From assembly GCA_020443345.1 (NCBI GenBank), contig JAGRIH010000037.1, positions 117,767-181,766 on the forward strand: a stretch of 64,000 bases of DNA, read 5' to 3'. The stretch comes from Halioglobus sp. GTDB lineage: Bacteria; Pseudomonadota; Gammaproteobacteria; Pseudomonadales; Halieaceae. The position numbers were made by a program, and so were the translations under genes. The notes below the pieces were generated by a model, which was given only the letters and a program-made list of their open reading frames with translations, was not told the DNA's origin and ran no database searches. How positions within the stretch are numbered: the stretch's first letter is position 1; each line of letters opens with the position of its first letter. This document shows, piece after piece, positions 44,100 through 51,014 of this stretch.

Positions 44100-44426
44100 A
44101 TGCACAGGCACATAGTCATCAACGATCTCAGCGCAATCCGGGACCTGGATGCCGGGGCGCGGGCACAGGTTTACGGCGGCGGCGTTTCCAGCGGCTACCT
44201 GTTTTCATCCGCCGGCGGCGCGAGCGCGGGGGGCCCCGTAATCAAGCAGTTCTTTAACTTCGATACCTTCGAGGTGAACAACTACGAGACCAACAACTAC
44301 ATCGACAAGATGATTCAGCAGACGGTCAACCAGAACCAGTTGAACGTGGTCAACGTGCAGGCCGGCGACGCACAGATCAGCGTCACCGTGAACCAGGACC
44401 TGCTGGGCAGCAACAGCACCATCTGA
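44100..44426 (+). CDS. Asn/Gln-rich double-glycine-leader protein 4
   Basis: 108 residues from ATG 44100 (AAGGGAG upstream). The leader is MHRHIVINDLSAIRDLDAGA then RAQVYGGG, a diverged GG leader with the same INDL-x-x-x-R-D-LD spacing. The mature part begins with a Gly/Ser stretch (VSSGYLFSSAGGASAGG). It continues with Asn/Gln-rich strands (FEVNNYETNNYIDKM, QTVNQNQLNVVNVQ, ISVTVNQDLLGSNST). This composition resembles amyloid-forming or beta-solenoid surface proteins, but no curlin-type repeat was recognised. Transcribed from its own sigma-54 promoter; convergent with the sigma-54 activator gene, 3 bases between stops. Confidence 0.82.
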   Translation: MHRHIVINDLSAIRDLDAGARAQVYGGGVSSGYLFSSAGGASAGGPVIKQFFNFDTFEVNNYETNNYIDKMIQQTVNQNQLNVVNVQAGDAQISVTVNQDLLGSNSTI

Positions 44427-44429
44427 GCG

Positions 44430-45701
44430 TCAGGTTTTGGCGCCGGCGCGAAAATCCCGCGAGCGAATGGCGTGCTTTTTCAGCAGCGTCTGCAGGTGGG
44501 AGCGGTTCATATCGATGCGCCGCGCCAGTTCCGCCACCTTGCCGCCGGTCTCGCGCAGTCCGCTTTCCAGGAAGTCGCGTTCCGCCTGGTCGCTGGCGGC
44601 CTTCTTGCGTTCGGCCAGCGAAGCGCCGGCGATGGCGGCAGCGCCTGTCGCACCCGCCGGGGCAGCCGCGCCCGCTACCGGGCGCAGGTCGTCGGGCAGG
44701 TGCTCCAGATCGGCGGTGTCCGCGGCCAGGCACGACAGCCGGTAGATGATGTTTCTCAGCTCGCGGATGTTCCCCGGGTAGTCGTAGCGCTCGAGAAAGC
44801 GCAGCAGGCGGGCGCTCATCCTGATCGGTGCGCGGTGCAGGCGCTCGGCCGCCTCGTCGCAGAAAAACTCGTTCAATAGCTGGATCTCATCGCGCCGTTC
44901 GCGCAGCGGCGGCAGGGTCACCTGAATCACGCTGAGGCGGTAGAACAAATCCTCGCGAAAGGCGCCCTGCGCGCTGAGCTGGCGCAGGTTCCTGTTGGTG
45001 GCGGCGACGACCCGGGCATCGACCTCGATCAGTTCATCGGAACCCACGCGCTGGATCTCGTTCGACTGCAGCACCCGCAGCAGCTTCACCTGGCTGGGCA
45101 GCGGCAACTCGCCCAGTTCATCGAGGAAGATGGTGCCGCCGTGGGCGCTTTCAAACTTGCCCCGGCGGTCGCCGGTGGCCCCGGTAAACGCGCCTTTCTT
45201 GTGCCCGAACAGTTCGGACTCCAGCAGGCTGTCGGGGATGGCGCCGCAGTTGACCGAGATGTAGGGGCCGTCGGCGCGGCTGCCGTTGGCGTGAATCACC
45301 TTGGCCATCAGTTCCTTGCCGGTGCCGCTCTCGCCTTCGATGAGCACCGGCAAGTCGGTGGGTGCGGCCTTTTCCGCCACCTCCAGTGACTCCAGCAGCT
45401 TCGGGTTTGCGCCGAACACGCCCTCGAACACGAAGCTGCGATCCACCAGCGCCTGGCGCCGCTCGGCCTCGGAGGCGTTCTTTTTGTTCGCGCGGGCGCT
45501 GGAGGCCTGGATGAAACGCTCCTTGTGGGAGAGCTGCATCACCTCGTCGCGCAGGCTGTTGCACTGGCCGAGCAGCTTCTCGATTTCGGGCCGCTCCAGT
45601 TGCGCCGCCCAGCGCAGGGTGGAGCTGAGGATTTCCACCTTTTCCAGCACCCCGGCATAGGAAATCGCCGAGGATTTTGACTTGATGTTATACAGCTTCA
45701 T
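44430..45701 (-). CDS. Sigma-54-dependent transcriptional activator without receiver domain
   Basis: 423 residues. An N-terminal region of about 90 residues is helical and matches no known sensor domain. The AAA+ domain has Walker A GESGTGKE (123-130), GAFTGA (170-175), GGTIFLDELGELPL and the arginine-finger region. A C-terminal Fis-type helix-turn-helix (GGKVAELARRIDMNRSHLQTLLKK) follows. The start at 45701 overlaps the ABC exporter stop, so it is the last gene of the export operon. It is the obvious activator of the -24/-12 promoters in front of the peptide genes, linking export capacity to cargo production. With no receiver domain, its input may come through protein contact or phosphorylation (inference). 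Confidence 0.93.
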   Translation of the reverse strand: MKLYNIKSKSSAISYAGVLEKVEILSSTLRWAAQLERPEIEKLLGQCNSLRDEVMQLSHKERFIQASSARANKKNASEAERRQALVDRSFVFEGVFGANPKLLESLEVAEKAAPTDLPVLIEGESGTGKELMAKVIHANGSRADGPYISVNCGAIPDSLLESELFGHKKGAFTGATGDRRGKFESAHGGTIFLDELGELPLPSQVKLLRVLQSNEIQRVGSDELIEVDARVVAATNRNLRQLSAQGAFREDLFYRLSVIQVTLPPLRERRDEIQLLNEFFCDEAAERLHRAPIRMSARLLRFLERYDYPGNIRELRNIIYRLSCLAADTADLEHLPDDLRPVAGAAAPAGATGAAAIAGASLAERKKAASDQAERDFLESGLRETGGKVAELARRIDMNRSHLQTLLKKHAIRSRDFRAGAKT

Positions 45702-48700
45702 GGCGCACCCGACAGTTGTTTCTTCACCAGTTGATAGTACATGCCCTGGCGCTCCACCAGTTGCTGGTGCGTGCCCTGTTCCACCACGGCGCCCTGGTAC
45801 AGGACCAGGATTTTGTCCGCCTGCATGATGGTGCTCAGGCGGTGCGCAATCACCACTGCCGTGCGGCCCCTGAGGATGTCCTGCATGTTTTCCAGGATGT
45901 TGCTCTCGGACTGGGTGTCCAGTGCCGAGGTGGCCTCGTCAAAAATGAGCAGGCGCGGATCGTGGTACAGAGCGCGGGCGATACACACACGCTGCATCTG
46001 GCCGCCGGACAGGCCCATGCCGCGTTCGCCGACCACCTGCTCGTACGCCAGGGGCATGGCATTGATGAAGTCGTGGGCATCGGCCATCCTGGCCGCTGCC
46101 ACCATGCGCCGGCGATCGGGATTTTCCTGGCCGGCCGCTATGTTCTCGGCAATGGTGCCGGAGAACAACAGGTTGGACTGCATGACATAGCCGATCTGCG
46201 CGCGGTAGTATTCCTTGTCGATCTGGGTGAGATCGTAGTCATCCACCAGGATCCGGCCCTCCGTGGGCTGGTAAAACCCCACCAGCAGCTTGGCCAGCGT
46301 GGTCTTGCCGGAGCCGCTCTGCCCGACGACCGCCACCAGTTCTCCGGGCTCGATCTCGACACTGATGTCTTCGAGCACATAGGGCGTCTCGCTGCCGCCG
46401 TAACGGAAGTAGACGCCCTCCAGTTTGATGTGTCCGCGCAGGTCCGGCAGCATGACGCGCGCCGCCACATCCTCCGGCTTCTGCTCCGGCTCCATATCCA
46501 GGACATCGCCCAGGCGCTCCATGGCCACGCCCGCGGCGTGGACCTGGTTCCACAACTGCACCAGCCCCATGAGCGGCGCCAGGACACTGCCCATGAGCGC
46601 GTTGAAGGCCATCAACTGGCCGATGGTCAATTCCTGTGCGAGCACCTGGCTGGCGCCGACCCAGAGGATGACCACGGTGGTGGCGGCATTCAGCAACTGG
46701 CTGACCAGACCGACCAAGATGCTGAAGCGCTGCGCCCGGTACTGTACGCCCAGGGATCTGGCGTACTTGCGCTCCCACTTCAGCCGCATGGCCCGCTCGA
46801 TACCCATGCCCTTGATGGTTTCCACGCCGCCCAGGGTCTCCATCAGGGCGGCCTCGGCATCGGTGGATGCGGTGAAGGCCTCCCGGGCATAGTGCTTCAG
46901 GCGCGGCGTGACGAGCACCGTCAGCAGCATGATCGGTACCACAAATGCAATCAGCAGCAGGGTCAGTTTGACGTTGTAGAGAAACAGGATGGTGAAGTAG
47001 ATAAACACCATCAGCAGGTTGAGAATGGTGCTGATCGTGGACTCGGTCAGAAACGCGCGAATGGTCAGGTTTTCCTGGAAGCGGGCGAAAATATCGCCGG
47101 TCTTGCGCTTGGCGAAAAAGGCCATGGGCAGCGACATCGCGTGTTTGAAAAAATGCGACATCATCATGAAATCCATGTTGCGTATCATGAAGGTCGACAG
47201 GAAGGCGCGCAGCACCGAGGTGAGCTGGATGAACACGCTGGTGATGACCAGCCCGAGGATCAGCAGGTTCAGCAGCGGTACGTTGTGGTGCACGATCACC
47301 CGGTCGAGAATGTTCTGGATGATGATCGGCGGCACCACCCCGAGCAGTTGAATCACAAAGGTCGCCAGAAACAGGTAGCCCAGGATTTTTTTGTAGGGGC
47401 GCAGATAGCCGACGAAGCGCACCCAGGGTGAACGCGTCGCCGCCAACTGCACCATGTCCGCACCGGGATTGAACAGCAGGCAGGTGCCGCCCCAGCCCCG
47501 CTCGAACTCCTCGCGGGTCATCTTGCGGAATCCCGGCCCGGGGTCGGCCACCCAGACGTGGGTTTTAGAGACACCGTACACGATGATGTAGTGGTAGCCC
47601 TCCCAGTGGGCGATCAGCGGCAACTCGAAGCCCAGCAGGGCGTCGTAGGTGCACTGCACACCGCGGGTGGTGAAGCCCAGGGATTCGCCCACCCGGGCCA
47701 GACTGTCCAGCGTGGCACCCTGCAGCGTGACATTGGCCATCTCGCGCAGTTTTCCCAACGTGATGGGAATGCCGTAGTGCTTGCAGATCATGGCCAGGCA
47801 GGCGGCGCCGCAATCCATCTCCTCCGCCTGCTCGATCAGCGGGAAACGCCTGATCACGCGCTCGCCGAGTCCCGGGCTGGACTGAAAATCCAGCAGCAGG
47901 GGCCGCCGGCGGCGCGCCGCGAGTTTCTTCTGCCGTTCCAGTTCGCGCTCGCTGAAGCGGATGCGATCGTCCAGCACCTCCCGGAGTTTCGGATTGCGCT
48001 CCAGTATCACGGCCACGGTTTGCTCGGGAATCACCAGCAGCACCGTGTCGGTCACTGCCGACACCGAGGCCGGCTGCTCCTGGCGCATCAGGCAGGCTTT
48101 CTCGCCGAACACCTCGCCCTGGCGCAGCGTCGCAATGGGGTAATCCACGCCCTCTTCGGCGCACACCAGCGCCACTTCACCCTGGCGCACGACATACAGG
48201 CGGTGATCCTGGCTGTCGCCCTGTTCCAGGATGGTCTGGCCGGCGGCGACCCGCTTGACCCCCACGCTGCGGATGATCTGTTCGATGTCGGCTTTTTCGA
48301 CCTTGTCGCGAAGGTCGAACAGGCGCGACACCACACCCCCGGCGGAACTGATGGCGACGTAGCTGGTGATGAACGCCGTGGCGCTCTCGTTGCCTTCGAG
48401 CAGCGGCGCGAACGCGCTGCGCGGTATGTAGAGCAATTCGGTTTTGCCGGAGGAACGCACGGAGTATTCGTGGCGGTACTCGCGCAGCATGGCGAGCTCG
48501 GCGAATACGTCGCCGATCTTGCGCAGCCCGACGCTGATTTCCCGCTCGCCGTCCTGGGTGAAAATGCGTACCGCGCCGGCCTTGACGACATACAGCCCGT
48601 CGTCCCGGTCACCGGCATTGCACACCGACTCGCCGAACTTGAAAAACCTCGATTCGGCGGCATCCGCCAACTGCGCCAGTTCCGCCGCACTGAAGGCCGA

Positions 48701-48748
48701 GAGAATCTCGACGCTACCGAGAAAATCGCCCAGGGGCGCCTCACTCAT
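45698..48748 (-). CDS. Peptidase-C39 ABC exporter with two N-terminal cyclic-nucleotide-binding domains
   Basis: 1016 residues. Two cNMP-binding-like domains come first (about 13-125 and 143-255; FAELAMLREY and FGEKACLMRQ mark their phosphate-cassette regions). The C39 peptidase follows with Cys313 (EEMDCGAACLAM), His386 (GYHYIIVYGV) and Asp402 (VADPGPG), all intact. Six membrane helices occupy about 440-720. The nucleotide-binding domain has VGQSGSGKTTL, LSGGQMQRV, LLIFDEATSALD and the H-loop IAHRLST. It should cleave GG leaders and pump the mature peptides into the HlyD-TolC channel. Fifth gene of a six-gene minus-strand operon. Confidence 0.95.
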   Translation of the reverse strand: MSEAPLGDFLGSVEILSAFSAAELAQLADAAESRFFKFGESVCNAGDRDDGLYVVKAGAVRIFTQDGEREISVGLRKIGDVFAELAMLREYRHEYSVRSSGKTELLYIPRSAFAPLLEGNESATAFITSYVAISSAGGVVSRLFDLRDKVEKADIEQIIRSVGVKRVAAGQTILEQGDSQDHRLYVVRQGEVALVCAEEGVDYPIATLRQGEVFGEKACLMRQEQPASVSAVTDTVLLVIPEQTVAVILERNPKLREVLDDRIRFSERELERQKKLAARRRRPLLLDFQSSPGLGERVIRRFPLIEQAEEMDCGAACLAMICKHYGIPITLGKLREMANVTLQGATLDSLARVGESLGFTTRGVQCTYDALLGFELPLIAHWEGYHYIIVYGVSKTHVWVADPGPGFRKMTREEFERGWGGTCLLFNPGADMVQLAATRSPWVRFVGYLRPYKKILGYLFLATFVIQLLGVVPPIIIQNILDRVIVHHNVPLLNLLILGLVITSVFIQLTSVLRAFLSTFMIRNMDFMMMSHFFKHAMSLPMAFFAKRKTGDIFARFQENLTIRAFLTESTISTILNLLMVFIYFTILFLYNVKLTLLLIAFVVPIMLLTVLVTPRLKHYAREAFTASTDAEAALMETLGGVETIKGMGIERAMRLKWERKYARSLGVQYRAQRFSILVGLVSQLLNAATTVVILWVGASQVLAQELTIGQLMAFNALMGSVLAPLMGLVQLWNQVHAAGVAMERLGDVLDMEPEQKPEDVAARVMLPDLRGHIKLEGVYFRYGGSETPYVLEDISVEIEPGELVAVVGQSGSGKTTLAKLLVGFYQPTEGRILVDDYDLTQIDKEYYRAQIGYVMQSNLLFSGTIAENIAAGQENPDRRRMVAAARMADAHDFINAMPLAYEQVVGERGMGLSGGQMQRVCIARALYHDPRLLIFDEATSALDTQSESNILENMQDILRGRTAVVIAHRLSTIMQADKILVLYQGAVVEQGTHQQLVERQGMYYQLVKKQLSGAP

Positions 48749-48838
48749 CCCGGCGACCTCGCGGGGGGCAACCCACGGCCCCGCCTGTTGCGGTGGCCGC
48801 AGTCAAAGGGCGGCGCCAGCGAACGAGCGGGACGCGCA

Positions 48839-49591
48839 TCACAGCATCTCGATGCTGTGCTCTTTGGACCGGGCCAGCAACCACTCGTCGCGCAGCAGCC
48901 GCACAACTTCCGCGCGGGTCTCCTCGTCCAGGGCTGCCGGCCGCTTCTCGTCGATGCGGAAAATCTCGAAATGGGTGCCAGCGGCTGCGGGGAAGGGCCC
49001 CAGCAAATCCCCGGCCTCGGCATTGAACACTCTGGCTTCAATTTCACTTTGCAGGGAGCCGCGCAGCACCTTGCCGATGCGCCCGCCGTGCGACGCCGTT
49101 TCCGCTACCGAGTGTTCGGCGGCCATCTCCCTGAAGCTTTCGGGGTCGTCGGCCAGATACGACAGCATTTCCCGTGCACCGCCCTCCGAATCCATCACGA
49201 TGTGGCTCACCTCGATGCTGTCGAAACGCGGGGAGTGCAGTTGAAAGTACTCTTCAATGGCGTCCTCGGTGGTCACCTGCTCGAGGACTTTCTCGTGGTA
49301 GAGCATATCCATCAGAAACGACTCGAAGTCATCCAGCGACACACCCAGGGCGTCGAGATAGTCGTTGGTGTCGCGGGCGCGGTGCAGGCCGTGCACGCGA
49401 CGGTACTGGTCCGCTTTTTCCTGTATCTCTTCGTCAGTCAGAACGATGCCGCTCTTCTTGGCGGCGCGGACCGCCAGTTTGTCCCGTACGATATCCTCCA
49501 TCAGGTTTTCAAAGCGGCCATCCAGTTTGAGCAGCTTGATAAAATCATCGGTGCTGAACACCTCGTCGTCGATCTTGACTATACCGGACAT
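48839..49591 (-). CDS. Parvulin-type peptidylprolyl isomerase without signal peptide
   Basis: 250 residues. An N-terminal helical SurA/PpiC-like part (DRFENLMEDIVRDKLAVRAAKKSGI onward) is followed by a parvulin domain (EVSHIVMDSEGGAREMLSYL, FREMAAEHSVAETASHGGRIGKVLRG, EARVFNAEAGDLLGPFPAAAGTHFEIFRI). No signal sequence, so it is likely cytoplasmic, acting on the precursors before export. Isomerases of this type accompany C39 exporters in some cyanobacterial and proteobacterial clusters. It lies between the HlyD and ABC genes in the operon (46- and 90-base gaps). Confidence 0.88.
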   Translation of the reverse strand: MSGIVKIDDEVFSTDDFIKLLKLDGRFENLMEDIVRDKLAVRAAKKSGIVLTDEEIQEKADQYRRVHGLHRARDTNDYLDALGVSLDDFESFLMDMLYHEKVLEQVTTEDAIEEYFQLHSPRFDSIEVSHIVMDSEGGAREMLSYLADDPESFREMAAEHSVAETASHGGRIGKVLRGSLQSEIEARVFNAEAGDLLGPFPAAAGTHFEIFRIDEKRPAALDEETRAEVVRLLRDEWLLARSKEHSIEML

Positions 49592-49637
49592 GACACCTTC
49601 TCCGTTCGTGCGATTACTGTTGCGTTCGCCGGGTCCC

Positions 49638-51014
49638 TCATCCCTTCAATTTGCGGAACGGGTCCAGGGCCAGGTCGATTATTCTCCTTTGCCGCACCAC
49701 GACTTCGGCGGTTCCGCGCATGCCGTAGCGCAGCGGAATGCGCTCCTGCTCAACCTCGAAATAGTCCCGCTCCAGAGCCACCCGGCCTTTGTAAACGGGT
49801 AGTTGGATAGTATCGGACACGCGGGTTGAAGGCGAGATGTATTCCAGTGTGCCCGAGATGAAGCCGTAGCGCTGGTAGGCAAAGGCGTTGAACTTCATCT
49901 TCACCTCCAGCCCGATCCGCAAAAACGCCCGGTCTGCCTCGGAGATCTCGATCTCCATCACCGGGCGCGCATCCGCCGCCGCGATGCCGCCCAGTGGCGT
50001 GTTGGCCTGTACTTTATCGCCCGGCTGCGTGTACTGCAGGTCGGTGATCAAACCGGTGACCGGCGCCAGGATGCGCAGGAAGTTCTCCTCGTCGATATTC
50101 TCGAAGCGCACCCGCGAGGCGGCCTCGGCTTCCAACTGGGCGCTGCGCAGCGCCACCAGCACCCGGTTTTCCTCGTACTGGATTTGATCGATAAGCTTGT
50201 CTTTCTGGATCTGCAGTTCGGTCAACTGCTGATCGCTGCCCTCCAGATCGGCCCTGGCCTGGGCGTATTCGCTGCTCAACTGAAAATCCAGTTCACCGAG
50301 CCGGGCCTCGGCCAGTTTGAAGTCGGCCTGGGCGACGACGACTTCGCTGCGCTTGTCCTCCACCTGGCTTTTCGACACGCCGCCGCCGCCCTCCCTGTTG
50401 AACAGGCGCTGGTACCTGGCCAGCTCGCCGCGGGCCACCTCCAGCACGCGCCGCGCTTTCTCCAGATTGCCGCGCGCTTCTTCCAGCTTGGCCTGTTGCG
50501 CCTCCCCCAGCTTTGCCATGCCCTCGGCGATACGTTTCTGATGCTGGCTGCGAGCAATTTCAATCTGCCGCTCCAGCGCTTCAACCTGGCGCTGCAGCAG
50601 CTGCCTGCGCGCCGGAAAGCGCTCGCTTTCGCGTCGCGCCTCGGCCAGTTGCAAATCCGCCTCCAGCGCGTTGGCGGCCACCTGGATCGCGCCGCGAGCG
50701 TTCAGCCGGGCCAGCACATCGCCCGCGTTCACCGGCTGTCCCTCAGCGATGAACACGTCCACCAGTTCACCTTCGATCGGGGCGTAAAAGCGCCTCACTT
50801 CCGAGTCGGGCGCCAGTTGTCCCGGGGCGCTCACGATCACATCCGCACGGCCGAAAAAAGACCACAGCAGCGCCGCCAGCAGAAAACCGACAATACTGAG
50901 TATGATGGCGAAAATAAACCGGGACGGTTCCGCCGCCAGTATCGTTATACCCTCGGTGCTGTGATCCTCCAGCGCTTCGCGCAGACGCAGCAGCCTGTCT
51001 TCCCGATCACTCAT
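49638..51014 (-). CDS. HlyD-family membrane-fusion (adaptor) protein
   Basis: 458 residues. A membrane helix (about 33-54) is followed by a lipoyl half-motif (GQLAPDSEVRRFYAPIEGELVDVFIAEGQPVNAGD), a long coiled-coil hairpin (roughly 115-310) and the second lipoyl half with a beta-barrel (ILAPVTGLITDLQYTQPGDKVQ, VMEIEISEADRAFLRIGLEVKMKF). The C-terminal domain ends near ERIPLRYGMRGTAEVVV. This is the HlyD/CvaA pattern that bridges the ABC exporter to the outer-membrane channel. The start overlaps the FHA gene stop by 8 bases. Confidence 0.93.
   Translation of the reverse strand: MSDREDRLLRLREALEDHSTEGITILAAEPSRFIFAIILSIVGFLLAALLWSFFGRADVIVSAPGQLAPDSEVRRFYAPIEGELVDVFIAEGQPVNAGDVLARLNARGAIQVAANALEADLQLAEARRESERFPARRQLLQRQVEALERQIEIARSQHQKRIAEGMAKLGEAQQAKLEEARGNLEKARRVLEVARGELARYQRLFNREGGGGVSKSQVEDKRSEVVVAQADFKLAEARLGELDFQLSSEYAQARADLEGSDQQLTELQIQKDKLIDQIQYEENRVLVALRSAQLEAEAASRVRFENIDEENFLRILAPVTGLITDLQYTQPGDKVQANTPLGGIAAADARPVMEIEISEADRAFLRIGLEVKMKFNAFAYQRYGFISGTLEYISPSTRVSDTIQLPVYKGRVALERDYFEVEQERIPLRYGMRGTAEVVVRQRRIIDLALDPFRKLKG

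Noticed and set aside
47558..49810. Plus-strand open frame of about 750 codons opposite the ABC and parvulin genes
   Set aside because: Antisense shadow of well-supported genes. Low-complexity His/Gln/Ala composition and no domain.
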